Shown in pieces: positions 16,066 to 26,408 of a stretch of DNA of 64,000 nucleotides. Source of the stretch: Synergistaceae bacterium (GTDB taxonomy: Bacteria; Synergistota; Synergistia; Synergistales; Aminithiophilaceae). Under the pieces are notes generated by a model that saw only the letters and a program-made list of their open reading frames with translations, was not told the DNA's origin and made no database searches. The translations under genes and the position numbers were made by a program. Numbering within the stretch: position 1 is the stretch's first letter; every line of letters begins with the position of its first letter. The stretch spans positions 62,001 through 126,000 of the forward strand of contig JAESII010000008.1 of NCBI GenBank assembly GCA_016756725.1, given 5' to 3'.

Positions 16066-16518
16066 TCAGGCCCTTTCGATGGCCTTCAAGATGACTTTGC
16101 TGCTGCCTGTGGCTCCCGATATGGCGTCGACTCGGAGGGACTGGGCGGCGAGGACGCGGTCGACGACGATTTCGGCCTTTTCGCCGCGGCCGTTTTCGTG
16201 GCGCAGCAGGTCGATGGCGGTGACGACGCCCCCTTCGACGGTGACGCGCACGTCGGCGGCGACGAGTCCCGTGTCTTCGGAGCCGACGTAGGTGCCGTTT
16301 CCGACGGAGGCGAAGTCGACGTCGGCCGGTCTGTAAAGTTCGTCAGGCTCCCGGCTCTTTTTCCGGTCTGCCCATGCGGACCCGAACCCTGTGTTTGCCC
16401 CGGTCTTTGCTGAGGCCGATGATTCCCCCTCTGACGGGCTGTCCGTCGATTTCGACGGAGGCGACGCCTCTTTCGCAGTGGTCCGGGTTGGCGACTTCAA
16501 TTTCGTAGTGGGCTTCAC
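16066..16518 (-). CDS. FMN-binding-domain protein, 5' end uncertain and overlapping the glucan synthase
   Basis: The last 90 residues form a complete FMN-binding domain (PF04205 type): NGTYVGSEDTGLVAADVRV, a central GVVTAIDLLRHENG and the flavinylation-type motif DAISGATGSSKVI, where the threonine of SGAT can carry covalent FMN in RnfG/NqrC relatives. No signal peptide or anchor precedes it. The only usable starts are a GTG at 16518 or a nearby TTG, which overlap the 3' end of the glucan synthase gene by about 175 bases in another frame, and that overlapping part is low-complexity. The domain is real, but the gene may have lost its original 5' end. Redox role inferred from the family. Confidence 0.6.
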   Translation of the reverse strand: MKPTTKLKSPTRTTAKEASPPSKSTDSPSEGESSASAKTGANTGFGSAWADRKKSREPDELYRPADVDFASVGNGTYVGSEDTGLVAADVRVTVEGGVVTAIDLLRHENGRGEKAEIVVDRVLAAQSLRVDAISGATGSSKVILKAIERA

Positions 16519-19500
16519 CGTGGCGGTAGCGTATCTGGAATCCGTCCCACCAGCCGGGAATGACGGGGGCCAGTTCCAGTGTGTCGCCCCGCACGTTGAG
16601 GCCCAGGATTTCCTCCACCCAGGCGCGGTACATCCAGGCCGCCGAGCCCGTGTACCAGGACCAGCCTCCTCGGCCGACCTGTTCGGGCAGACGGTAGATG
16701 TCGGCTGCGACGACGTAGGGTTCGACGCCGTAACGCCACAGGGCCTGCGGTTCGCGGCTGTGCTCGATGGGGTTGAGGAGGCGGAGGATTTCCGTCGCCC
16801 TCGTGCCGTTTCCGCTGCGGGCCATGGCCATGGCCAGCCAGAGGGCGGCGTGTGTGTACTGGCCGCCGTTTTCGCGCACTCCCGGCGGGTAGCCCTGGAT
16901 ATATCCCGGCGAGGGTTCCGTCCGGTCGAAGGGAGGATCGAAGAGGAGGACGAGTCCTTCTTCTTTTCGGACGAGGCGGCTCCAGGCCGCGTCGAGGGCC
17001 TTCCGTGCCCGGTCGGTTTCGGCGGCGCCGCTGAGCCAGGCCCAGGATTGGGGCAGGGAAAAGATCTGTCCCTCGTCGCTGCTTTTCGAGCCCAGGAGGG
17101 TTCCGTCGTCGAAGGTGGCCCTCCGGTACCACTCTCCGTCCCAGGCGAAAGCCTCGATCTTTTCGATCAGCGCTTCCCGTTCCGCCTCGAAGGCGCGGCC
17201 TGTTTCGTCCAGCCCCATAAGATCGGCCATCTCCGACATTCCCCTCAGAACATGGACCATGAACCAGCCCAGCCAGACGCTCTCTCCTTTTCCTCCGGCG
17301 CCGACGCGATTCATTCCGTCGTTCCAGTCTCCCGATCCGATCAGGGGCAGGCCGTTGACGCCGAAGCGTTGGCTGTGGGCCAGCGCCCGACGGCAGTGCT
17401 CGAAGAGGGTGGCCCTTTCCGCCGAGGGACCTGGTGATTGGAAACTCTCCTGCTGGTCGTCTTTCAGCAGGGGCGCGTCAACGAAGGGGACGACTTCGTC
17501 CAGGAGGGTCCTGTCGGCAGTTACGTTCACGTAGCGGGCGACGACGAAGGGGAGCCACAGGAGGTCGTCGGAGATCCGCGAGCGGATCCCCTCCCCGCCG
17601 GGGGGATGCCACCAGTGCTGAACGTCCCCCTCCTTGAACTGTCGGCTTGCCGCCTGCAGGATGTGTTCCCGGGCCAGCCGAGGACGGGTGTGGAGAAGAG
17701 CCATGACGTCCTGCAGCTGGTCGCGGAAGCCGAAGGCGCCGCCGGACTGGTAGAAGCCGGAGCGTCCCCAGATGCGGCAGCTCAGGTCCTGGTAGAGCAG
17801 CCAGCGGTTGATCATGAGATCGGCCGAGAGTTCCGGCGTGCGGACCTGGATCGTTCCGAGGAGATCTTCCCACCAGGCTTGAGTCCGCCTCAGCGCCCTC
17901 TCCGGGGCGGTGCTGTCCCTGTAGGCCTCGACCAGACTGCGGGCGGCTTCGATCGAGGGCGCCTGACCGAGCATGCAGACGATTTCCCGGCGCTCTCTCG
18001 GCGCCAGGGTCACCGTGACCTGCAGCGCGGCGCAGGGGTCGAGGTTCGCTCCGGTCCGGCGTGAAAGCCTGACGCGTTCCATCGCCGCGGGGTTTTGGGG
18101 CGAGCGGTTACGTCCCAGAAAGGCCGTCCTGTCTCCCGTGTAGGAGCCGACGGGTTCGCTCACGGCGGCGAAGGCCACCTGTCCTCCGTAGTCGCCGTGA
18201 TAGGCGTTGCGGGCCACAAGAGCCTGAGCTTCGTCGTCCCAGGTCGTGACGATCTGCATCTGAGAGGCCTCGCGCGTCTCGCCCAGGGCCCATTCCACGT
18301 AGTAGGTGGCCGAAAGTTCGCGCGGCTGGTCCGAGTCGTTGAGGAGGGCCAGTCTCTGCAGTTTGATCGGCTCTCCGCCCTGGTCGTCGACGGGGACGAA
18401 GACGGTCAGTTCCTGATCGATTTCGTGGCTGTTGTGTTCGAAGACGGTGTAGCCCGCCCCGTGACGGGCGCGGTAGGCTTCCTCTTCGCGGATGGGGGAA
18501 GCCGTCGTTGTCCAGTAGACTCCCGTCTCCTCGTCGCGGAGGTAGATCGCTTCCGAAGAAGGGTTCAGGACGGGGTCGTTGGACCAGGGCGTCAGGCGGT
18601 TGCGCTGGCTGTTGCCTTGCCAGGTGAAGCCGGCTCCCGTCTCGCTGACGAGGGTGCCGAACGTCGGGTTGGCCATGATGTTGGCCCAGGGCGCGGGCGT
18701 GTCCATGGAGGGGCCGAGGTAGATGACGTATTCGCGGCCGTCGGGGGTGAATCCTCCCAGGCTGTTGAAGAAGGGGAGCTCCATGAAGGGAAGGACGGCC
18801 GATGGGCCTCGTCGATCGTCTCCGGTCTTTTTGATTTCGGGCAGGACCGATCCCTCGGGAGCGGCCGCGGCGATCTGCTGAGGCAGGGTGCCCCGGGCCG
18901 CCGCCAGGGCCACGCTCGCGACGGCTCTCAGCAGCGTCAGGTCTTCCGGCGGAAGGAGGTCGGCCGTGAGGAGGCGGATGTTGCCCGGCTGTTCCGGCCC
19001 CGGAGCCGTTCCGTGAGATTGAATCAGGCGTTCGAGATCGTTGCGGAGCGGCTGTTCGTAGCCGCTGTTCTCCTCGTTGAGAAGGACCAGATCCGTCGAG
19101 AGGCCCTGCAGGGTCCAGTAGGCGTGGGCCTGGAGAATCTGGCGGACCAGTCCCATGTCGCGTGCCTCGCCGATGGAGACGAGAACGAGGGGCAGGTCTC
19201 CCGAAAGGCCGTAGGCCCAGAGTCCCGACTGTCCTTTCCTGTTCGCGGCGATGTGTTGCGGGGCCGAGCGCAGGAGGGCGTTGGGGTAGAGGATGTGGCC
19301 TGCGATCTGCTGAAAGCGGCGCGCCTCGTCGGGCTGAATCCTCAGAAGACGCAGGTTGAGCTGAGCCGAAGCCCAGGCCATGTCCATGGCCTGATCGATG
19401 GCATGCGGTTCGCCGAACTTGACCATCAGATCCGTCACTTCCCGACGGGAGGAGCCTGCGGCCAGGATGAGGGAGACCTCCCTTCTCTCTCCCGGTTCCA

Positions 19501-22500
19501 GAGTGATGCCATGGCGCAGGCTGAGAATGGGATCGATGACGAAGCCCTGGCTTCCTCCCGGTTCGAGAAGGGCGCCCATGGGGGCCGAGAGGGAGTGCCC
19601 CCGGCCAATGAAGCGGCTCCGATCCGTTTCGAAGCGCAGAGGGGCGGGGAAAGATGTGTCGGCCTTTTTCGCCGCAGTCAGGCGGTGCCCCACGTAGAGG
19701 GTCCTCTCGTCGTCGCTTTTGGTGCGACGCCAGGCCAGGAGGGCCCTCTCTTCGGTCAGGGCCTCGGTCTGAACGAAGAGCTTGCTGAAAGCCGGGTGCT
19801 GACGGTCTGCCCTGTGCGGCGCCAGTGCCAGTTCGACATAGCTGGTCAGTTCGATCCGCCGTCTCTGGGTGGAACGGTTGATCAGCGTGATCCGGCGGAT
19901 TTCGACGTCGTCTTCGGGGGCCACGATCATTTCCGTCTCGCTTTCGATCCCGTCGTCGATGCGGTGGAAGACGGCCCGGTCGAGGGTGAAGTTGACGCGG
20001 AAGGAGGCGGTCTTGCCGTCCGTCGGGTGGTAGGTGTTGCACCAGAGACGGCCCGAATCGAGGTCGCGGAAGTAGCAGAAGCTCCCCTGGGAATCCCGAG
20101 TCGGATCGGATTGCCAGCGCGTGATGTCCAGATCCTTCCAGCGGCTGTAGCCTCCGCCTGCGGCCGTGATCATGAGGCCGTAGCGCCCGTTGGACAGGAT
20201 CTGGGTCTTGACCGTCGCCGTATGGGGCGTGTCGAAGAGGCTGACGGCGGGGGCGGCTTCACCGACGGAGGATACGGAAGAGACGCGCTCGCGGGTGGCG
20301 ATGTGCTGCAGCGGCGGCGAGGTGGGGATGCGCTCGTAAAGCAGGGATTCCACGGTGCGCACGCGCATGTCTTTGTGGAAGTGATCCCGGAGGCGGTTCT
20401 CGTGAAGGAAATTGTTCAGGGCGAGGAAGCTCATTCCCTGATGGTGGGCCATGTAGGCATGGACGATCACGCCCGAGCCGGATTCATGGTTCGCCCGTCG
20501 GCTGTAGTCGATGGCCTCGTAGTAGCCGTATTCTCCCAGCAATCCCAGGGCGGCCAGGCGCTTCAGATTCTGCAGGGCCTCTCGGGGCTCGAAGGCCAGG
20601 GCCAGGAAGGTGGCGTAGGGCGCGACGACGATCTTGTCGACGAGTCCCCGCTTCAGACCCAGCTCGGGAACGCCGAAGGCCTGGTATTGGTAGGTCTTCT
20701 GGATGTCGAGGTCTCCGAAGGCGCATTCCGATGTCCCCCAGGGGACGTGGTGTTTGCGTCCGAAGTCGATCTGGATTTTGACGGCCTCTCCGGCGGCCTT
20801 GTCCAGCAGCGTCTTGTCGTAGGATCGCTGGAAGAGCAGCGGCATCAGGTATTCGAACATCGTTCCCGTCCAGCTGAGCAGGGATCGCCGTCGACCGATG
20901 GCTCCGTAGGGCCGTCCCATGGCGAACCAGTGCTGAATGGGGATCTCCCCCCTGGCGATGGCGATGAAGCTTCCGAGGCGCGCTTCGCTTGCCAGAAGAT
21001 CGTAAAAGGCGCGGTCGAGACGGCCCTCGGAGACGTTGAATCCGATGGAGAAGAGGTGGCGGTCGGTGTTGTAGAGAAATTTCATGTTGATCGACCGGGC
21101 AAGCTCGCGGCTTTCGTCTGCCAGGCCTTCGATGAGGCCTGCCATCTCCCCGGCCAGCCACTTCGACGTGGCAAGGGCTTCTCGGAGTTTTCCGATCCAC
21201 GGCGAGAGGTTTTCCGCCACGGAGGGGGCTTTTTCCAGAGCCTGGAGGAAAAGGGTGCCGTCATCCCTGCCCTCCTTCAGCTCCTTGAGGGAGGGGGAAC
21301 GGGTCAGGGCCTGTCGGAAGGAGGAAAGGGCTTCCGGAGCGAGGGTCCGGATCTCCACTTCCGTCTTCTCAGCCAGCATTTCGATCCAGCACAGGTAGCG
21401 ATCGGCCAGGTTCAGCAGGGCCGACACCTGCCGAGCCGTCTGGTCGGTCCAATAGGCAACGTCTCCCGGCTCGTCGGAGCCGTCGGCGCTCTTCTCGGAA
21501 TGGAGGGCGAAAGGCGTTCCCGTCTGTCGCAGCAGGTGCAGGCGATCGGCGACGGAATCGGGCGGAGAGGCCCAGGCGTGCAGGAGGGAATCCAGTGAGC
21601 CGACGGGGAAGGGGGAATTTCCGTCCTTCAGAAGGGCCGCTCTCAGGAGAACTCCTGTGTCATGAAGCCCGGCGAAGAGCCGGTCGTCGAGGATCGGCAT
21701 CTCGACGAGAGCCTGGAGTCCCTGATCGAGAGTCAGGAGAGCGCCGAGAAGGTTCCCGCTGTCCACGGCGGAAACGTAACGGGGTTCCAGGGGCTGCCCC
21801 GTTTGAACATCGTACCAGTTGAGGAGATGCCCTTCGTGGCGCTCCAGTTTCCCGATGGCCCTCATCGTCGGCGTCATCGTCTGAACCACTCCGTCGACGG
21901 TCAGGTAGCCGAAATCGCGGGCGCTCAGCACGCTGACCAGGTAGAGGGCGATGTTCGTCGGACTCGTGCGCATGGCCAGCCCCTTCCGGTAAGAGGCCTG
22001 ATAGTTGTCGGGGGGGAGCCAGGAGGTCCCGCCGTCGACGAAATCGGCAAAATAACGCCACGTCCGTCGGGCTATGAGCCTCAGAAGGGTCCGATCCTCC
22101 GGGGCGACGAGGCTTTGCGGTGATCGAGTAGGCGGAAGCCTGTTGAGCAGCCAGCCTATAAAGGGCGAGACAAGCCAGAGCGCCAGCCAGGGCGTCGCCG
22201 ACAGGAGGCTGGTCGGTCCTGCCTGGGCGACGGCCCCGAAGACGAGCAGACTGAAAAGGCTGGCTGCGGCCATGGAAAGCCGCAGGGGGCTCCCCTGGGG
22301 GCCTCTTTTGTTCTGTTCCGCCTGCGCTGAAGTCCATTCCAGCAGCTTGCGGTGCGAGATGAGGCGGCGGTAGACGACGCGCGTGACGGCGTCCAGGGCG
22401 AGAAGGCTCTGATGAGGAAGCAGGGCTGCCTCGACGATGGCCCGCAGCAGGTCGTGGGCCCCTTTTGCGAGCGAGGCGCCTCTCAAACCCCGCCCTGCCG

Positions 22501-25500
22501 CCCATCGGAAGGGCTGCAGGAGAGAGTGGAAGAACAGCTGTGTGGCCACGAGGACCCCGGCGGCCAGGGAGGCTTCCGCGGAGACGAACCATGCGGCGAC
22601 GAGCAGGGCCAGGCTGGCAGGCGGGAGAAGGCTGCGGCGGAGATTGTCGAGGATCTTCCATCGGTCGAAGCAGGAGAGCGGGTTGGGTCCCCTTCCTCCC
22701 TTTGCCAGAGGGACGCGGGCCATGATCCATTCGGCGATCTGCCAGTCGCCCCTGATCCACCGGTGCTGGCGCCGGCTGTACGTCCGGTAGTCCTGGGGGA
22801 ATTCGTCGAAAAGCTCAATGTCGCTGGCCAGCCCCACCCGGACATGGGCTCCCTCGATCAGGTCGTGGCTGAGCAGCCGTGCCTCGGGAAAGCGCCCGGA
22901 AAGGATCCGGTCGAAAAGACGCACGTCGTAGATGCCTTTGCCGTGGTAGGAGCCCGCTCCCGTCATGTCCTGGTAGACATCGGATATGGCCTGGGTGTAG
23001 GGATTGATGCCGACGGGGTCCGAAAAGAGGCGGCTGAAGGGGGAACCGCTCGTGCTCGGAAGGGAGGGGCTCACGCGGGGCTGAATGAGCGTGTACCCCG
23101 ACCGGACCTGTCCGTTCCCGTCGAGGCGCGCCCGGTTCAGCGGGTGGGCCAGCGTTTCGATCATCCTGCGGGCCGAGCCCGGCGGCAGCTGGGTATCGCT
23201 GTCGAGGGTGATGACGAACCTCACGTCGGCAAGTCTCTCCGGATCGCCCGTGCAGACCTGTTTCGCTCCGTCGCGGGGTCCTGTGCCGGAGATGAGGCCG
23301 TTCAGCTCCTCCAGCTTTCCTCGCTTGCGTTCCCAGCCGATGAATTTCTGTTCGCTTTCGCTCCACGTCCGTTCCCGGAGGAAGAGGAAGAAGCGCCCGA
23401 CGCCATGTCGTTTTTCGAGTTCTTCCATGCTCTGCGTCATGACGCTCAGCAGAGCCTCGTCGTTCTTGTCGTGGAGGCTGTCCGAATCGAGATAATCGGG
23501 GTAGAGGGCGAAGAGGAGATTCTCCTCGCGGTTGGCCAGAAAGCGGATCTCCAGTTTTTCCACTTCGGTTTTGATCGCCTCTTCGTCGGACAGCAGCATG
23601 GGCACGACGACGAGAGTCCGAAAGGCATCGGGAATCCCCGAGGTTCTGAAGTCCATTTTGGGCAGGGAGCGTGGAGGGAAGAGGGCCATGACGAGGAGAT
23701 TCAGCAGTTCAAGGGCTATCTGGCTCGCAGGAATGGCCGCAAGGAGGGCGAAGAGGGCCTGCGTCGCCGGACTCTGCCGGTGAAAGCCGATCTGGAGGGC
23801 CGTCAGGAGCAGCGTCACGGTCAGAGTCGTCAACCCGACGAGGTAGAGAGGCGAGTGGTTGGCGTGGGCCCAACTCAGGGCGCGAAAGCGAAAAGACTCC
23901 CGGCAGCCGACGAGCCGGGCCAGATCGTTTCGCTTTTCGCCTATCAGATAGGTCCCGACGTGATCCTGCCGTTCGGCATCCTCCGAGGAGGACGGGGCCG
24001 CCGCCAGGTCGACGGCTTTCCGGGCGATGGCCTCCTCGCTCTGATCCGATCCCCGGCGCAGGTCCTCGACGGCCCGGCGGTAGCGGTCGCGGGTGGCGAA
24101 ATCCATTCGGGGGTAGATTCCGGAAGGATCTTGGCGCAGCGTCTCCTCTACCTGGCTCAGCCTCTCGAAATATTCCTTCCAGTCGAGGAGGGCCAGTCGG
24201 CGGAGACTTCCGAAGGCGTTCCCGATGGAAAACTCGTCTTTCGTCTGGCGTTTCCTCTCCTGTATGAGGATCTCCTTCAGGGACTTGTCGAAGGTCTGTC
24301 CCAGCCAGCTTCGCACGGGAACCAGGACCGCGCCTTCGTCGTAGAGAGAATCGACGAGCTGAGCGGCGAAGTGAGGGCTCGGGTCCGGAAGGGTTTGAGT
24401 CAGTTCCGCCATGAGGGGAAAAAGGCCGTTGGGATTGTTCCGGTTGGCCGTGACCAGTCGGTTGGCCCATAGGTCGGCCGACTCGTGATCTCTCAGTTCC
24501 GTCAGGGTCCGATCGGCGATGACCTCTATCCCCTCGATCAGGGCCATGCGGAGCATTTGAGGAAGAGCCCAGAGTTCGCCGATCAGGAGGGGTTTCTCCC
24601 TCTGGTAGGCCTCGGTGAAGGCCAGAATGTTCTCCTCCTCCAGGTGGAAATCGGAGAGTTCGACCAATTCCCGGGCCAGGTCGTAGATGCGGGGATGACC
24701 GCGATGAGGTCCCTCGGCCAGGGCCGGGAGCTGCCGGTAATAGCGGCGGGGGAGGTTGAGACTCACGTCCCGGGCGTTGCCCTCGAAAAGGTATTCGTTG
24801 TCGAGGAGCCACTCGGCCGTCGCTGGAACGCTCTGCAGGAGGCGCGAGGCTTCGGACAGATCGAGGCAGACCTGCTGCACCCACCGGCGGCCCCTCTCCA
24901 GCCGTTTCAGGAGCTCTCTGTCCCTCAGGGGGCGGGTGTCGAGCCGATGGCCCCTGGCCAGGCGTCGGCTCTGTTCCTGAAGCGGCGAGGGATTGGGCGG
25001 GACGCTGCCGGGGGGACGGCTCTCCTTGAGACGGTTCGGGTTTTCCCTTCGAGGGTGGAGAACGAAGATGGCCGGAGCCATCTCGCCCTGTCCCAGCAGA
25101 ACGGTCATGGAGTCTCGCAATTGTTCGATGGGCGCCAGAAGGATAAGGACCGTTTCGCCCGGGATGAGACGACGGGCTTGCCTTTCGAGGTCCTTTCTGT
25201 CCGTGCCGAATCGGAAGTGCCCGATCAAGAGGTGGCTCAGGGCGAGCCCTACCAGGCCACCGACAGGGACGGAAAGGGAGAATGACCCGTTATGAACGGG
25301 GAAGAGCAGGGCGGAAAGGCCCCCGAAAAGGGCGAAGGCAGCGGCCTGAAGGCTGATTCGGACCCAGAGTGAGGCGTCTCCGGTGGAGAGCGTGCCTTCG
25401 GCGTTCCTGCTGGCCCAGGCGATGTGCCGATAGCCCTTCCGCCTGAGGTCCTTCAAGGCTTTCCGGGCTTCATCGCCTTTGACGAAGTAGCTGATGAGAG

Positions 25501-25561
25501 TGGCCTTTTCCGATGCGGAGCTCTTTCGGGAAAGAGATCGCCACAGGAGAGAGAGCCTCAT
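16343..25561 (-). CDS. Cyclic beta-1,2-glucan synthase (NdvB/Cgs-like, GT84 plus GH94)
   Basis: A single open frame of 3072 residues, slightly longer than rhizobial or Brucella Cgs (about 2800). The N-terminal third has hydrophobic segments near residues 55-110, 560-600 and 1000-1200. The glycosyltransferase part shows ITLDSDTQLPPG (about residue 785) and RQHRWIRGDW (about 930), the metal-binding and QxxRW-type motifs. A glucoamylase-like domain follows (YMAHHQGMSFLAL near 1705), then carbohydrate-binding repeats, and a GH94 phosphorylase domain with GSGDWNDGMN (about 2747) and NGGQYTHAALW. In the family these parts initiate, elongate, control length and cyclise a periplasmic beta-1,2-glucan. 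No exporter gene is adjacent. ATG at 25561 with a modest GGGGA upstream. Confidence 0.92.
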   Translation of the reverse strand: MRLSLLWRSLSRKSSASEKATLISYFVKGDEARKALKDLRRKGYRHIAWASRNAEGTLSTGDASLWVRISLQAAAFALFGGLSALLFPVHNGSFSLSVPVGGLVGLALSHLLIGHFRFGTDRKDLERQARRLIPGETVLILLAPIEQLRDSMTVLLGQGEMAPAIFVLHPRRENPNRLKESRPPGSVPPNPSPLQEQSRRLARGHRLDTRPLRDRELLKRLERGRRWVQQVCLDLSEASRLLQSVPATAEWLLDNEYLFEGNARDVSLNLPRRYYRQLPALAEGPHRGHPRIYDLARELVELSDFHLEEENILAFTEAYQREKPLLIGELWALPQMLRMALIEGIEVIADRTLTELRDHESADLWANRLVTANRNNPNGLFPLMAELTQTLPDPSPHFAAQLVDSLYDEGAVLVPVRSWLGQTFDKSLKEILIQERKRQTKDEFSIGNAFGSLRRLALLDWKEYFERLSQVEETLRQDPSGIYPRMDFATRDRYRRAVEDLRRGSDQSEEAIARKAVDLAAAPSSSEDAERQDHVGTYLIGEKRNDLARLVGCRESFRFRALSWAHANHSPLYLVGLTTLTVTLLLTALQIGFHRQSPATQALFALLAAIPASQIALELLNLLVMALFPPRSLPKMDFRTSGIPDAFRTLVVVPMLLSDEEAIKTEVEKLEIRFLANREENLLFALYPDYLDSDSLHDKNDEALLSVMTQSMEELEKRHGVGRFFLFLRERTWSESEQKFIGWERKRGKLEELNGLISGTGPRDGAKQVCTGDPERLADVRFVITLDSDTQLPPGSARRMIETLAHPLNRARLDGNGQVRSGYTLIQPRVSPSLPSTSGSPFSRLFSDPVGINPYTQAISDVYQDMTGAGSYHGKGIYDVRLFDRILSGRFPEARLLSHDLIEGAHVRVGLASDIELFDEFPQDYRTYSRRQHRWIRGDWQIAEWIMARVPLAKGGRGPNPLSCFDRWKILDNLRRSLLPPASLALLVAAWFVSAEASLAAGVLVATQLFFHSLLQPFRWAAGRGLRGASLAKGAHDLLRAIVEAALLPHQSLLALDAVTRVVYRRLISHRKLLEWTSAQAEQNKRGPQGSPLRLSMAAASLFSLLVFGAVAQAGPTSLLSATPWLALWLVSPFIGWLLNRLPPTRSPQSLVAPEDRTLLRLIARRTWRYFADFVDGGTSWLPPDNYQASYRKGLAMRTSPTNIALYLVSVLSARDFGYLTVDGVVQTMTPTMRAIGKLERHEGHLLNWYDVQTGQPLEPRYVSAVDSGNLLGALLTLDQGLQALVEMPILDDRLFAGLHDTGVLLRAALLKDGNSPFPVGSLDSLLHAWASPPDSVADRLHLLRQTGTPFALHSEKSADGSDEPGDVAYWTDQTARQVSALLNLADRYLCWIEMLAEKTEVEIRTLAPEALSSFRQALTRSPSLKELKEGRDDGTLFLQALEKAPSVAENLSPWIGKLREALATSKWLAGEMAGLIEGLADESRELARSINMKFLYNTDRHLFSIGFNVSEGRLDRAFYDLLASEARLGSFIAIARGEIPIQHWFAMGRPYGAIGRRRSLLSWTGTMFEYLMPLLFQRSYDKTLLDKAAGEAVKIQIDFGRKHHVPWGTSECAFGDLDIQKTYQYQAFGVPELGLKRGLVDKIVVAPYATFLALAFEPREALQNLKRLAALGLLGEYGYYEAIDYSRRANHESGSGVIVHAYMAHHQGMSFLALNNFLHENRLRDHFHKDMRVRTVESLLYERIPTSPPLQHIATRERVSSVSSVGEAAPAVSLFDTPHTATVKTQILSNGRYGLMITAAGGGYSRWKDLDITRWQSDPTRDSQGSFCYFRDLDSGRLWCNTYHPTDGKTASFRVNFTLDRAVFHRIDDGIESETEMIVAPEDDVEIRRITLINRSTQRRRIELTSYVELALAPHRADRQHPAFSKLFVQTEALTEERALLAWRRTKSDDERTLYVGHRLTAAKKADTSFPAPLRFETDRSRFIGRGHSLSAPMGALLEPGGSQGFVIDPILSLRHGITLEPGERREVSLILAAGSSRREVTDLMVKFGEPHAIDQAMDMAWASAQLNLRLLRIQPDEARRFQQIAGHILYPNALLRSAPQHIAANRKGQSGLWAYGLSGDLPLVLVSIGEARDMGLVRQILQAHAYWTLQGLSTDLVLLNEENSGYEQPLRNDLERLIQSHGTAPGPEQPGNIRLLTADLLPPEDLTLLRAVASVALAAARGTLPQQIAAAAPEGSVLPEIKKTGDDRRGPSAVLPFMELPFFNSLGGFTPDGREYVIYLGPSMDTPAPWANIMANPTFGTLVSETGAGFTWQGNSQRNRLTPWSNDPVLNPSSEAIYLRDEETGVYWTTTASPIREEEAYRARHGAGYTVFEHNSHEIDQELTVFVPVDDQGGEPIKLQRLALLNDSDQPRELSATYYVEWALGETREASQMQIVTTWDDEAQALVARNAYHGDYGGQVAFAAVSEPVGSYTGDRTAFLGRNRSPQNPAAMERVRLSRRTGANLDPCAALQVTVTLAPRERREIVCMLGQAPSIEAARSLVEAYRDSTAPERALRRTQAWWEDLLGTIQVRTPELSADLMINRWLLYQDLSCRIWGRSGFYQSGGAFGFRDQLQDVMALLHTRPRLAREHILQAASRQFKEGDVQHWWHPPGGEGIRSRISDDLLWLPFVVARYVNVTADRTLLDEVVPFVDAPLLKDDQQESFQSPGPSAERATLFEHCRRALAHSQRFGVNGLPLIGSGDWNDGMNRVGAGGKGESVWLGWFMVHVLRGMSEMADLMGLDETGRAFEAEREALIEKIEAFAWDGEWYRRATFDDGTLLGSKSSDEGQIFSLPQSWAWLSGAAETDRARKALDAAWSRLVRKEEGLVLLFDPPFDRTEPSPGYIQGYPPGVRENGGQYTHAALWLAMAMARSGNGTRATEILRLLNPIEHSREPQALWRYGVEPYVVAADIYRLPEQVGRGGWSWYTGSAAWMYRAWVEEILGLNVRGDTLELAPVIPGWWDGFQIRYRHGEAHYEIEVANPDHCERGVASVEIDGQPVRGGIIGLSKDRGKHRVRVRMGRPEKEPGA

Positions 25562-26227
25562 TCCCCGTGCCCGTCTTCGGGCGGAGAGCTGTCGTCTCGA
25601 AGGGAAGGACCTGTCGTTCCGTTGGTTTTCATGGAAATATCCCCTTTCCTCCTGCCTCTGTTGCCCGCCTCTTTCCCGCGGGGCCCTCTCAAGGGCTGAT
25701 CCCTTGACGGTCCGCGAGGTCGGCCCGGAGGTGGGTTCCCGTCTGGCCCTGCGGTGACGGAAGGGGCGTCGGAGGAAACAGGCACAATGAGTATCTTTTT
25801 TCTGACTTCATAGAATATTTTAACACTCTATTGCGATGCAGTCCACATAAAAGGATCCCTTCGGATGGGGAGGCGGTCTTTCCGCTCCTCCCCGAAAAGA
25901 AGGCAGAGGGGATTCCGAAAAAACTTTTTCAATATAATGGACAGGCTGTGTGTCGGAGAAGGCAGGGGCGATGAAGCGAAAGAATCGGTTGTCATTCGCG
26001 ATAGCAAGAACGGATGGAACATCATGAATTGGCCTTATTAGTCTATGCATTTAGCTAATAATAGAGTAAAATGAAGCATATCGCATTGCTTTGATATATA
26101 AGAAAACCGCCTCCGTCTCGTTCCCCTTTTCTGTTTCTCTTGCCTGGTGGCTCGTCGGCGAGGGGCTGTGGCGTTGTTGCTTGAGTCGGCCGAAAGGGCC
26201 TTTGGCAGCTGAAGGGAGGAGAAAGTC
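25562..26227. other. Intergenic region upstream of the glucan synthase
   Basis: About 665 bases, AT-rich between 25790 and 26110, unlike its flanks. It should contain the leftward promoter of the glucan synthase (TAAAAT-like boxes on the minus strand near 25815) and the rightward promoter of the small membrane genes. No convincing gene or RNA is seen. Confidence 0.4.
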
Positions 26228-26377
26228 TTGTTGTGGACAATTTCCGTTGTGTTGATCGTTATGTGGCTTCTGGGTCTGGTCAGCAATCACACGATGGGCG
26301 GTTTTATCCATGTCCTGCTGGTGGTCGCCGTCGTCGTCGTCCTCGTCAATGTCATCAGCGGCAGGCGCGTTCTCTGA
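26228..26377 (+). CDS. Lmo0937-family small membrane protein
   Basis: Forty-nine residues starting at TTG 26228, with GGGAGGAG upstream. The sequence is the small stress-associated Lmo0937 type: LWTISVVLIVMWLLGLV, then HTMGGFIHVLLVVAVVVVL and a basic ISGRR tail, i.e. two transmembrane helices. The molecular function is not known. It is followed 31 bases later by another small membrane gene, and the two probably form a unit. Confidence 0.85.
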   Translation: MLWTISVVLIVMWLLGLVSNHTMGGFIHVLLVVAVVVVLVNVISGRRVL

Positions 26378-26408
26378 TCCGAAGAAAGATGAAAAGGAGG
26401 TAGGTCTC

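Noticed and set aside
18095..21598. A 1167-codon open frame on the plus strand inside the glucan synthase
   Set aside because: It lies antisense to a gene with clear domains throughout, has no ribosome site and its composition (Gly/Val/Glu/Arg-rich) is the usual mirror of GC-rich coding DNA.
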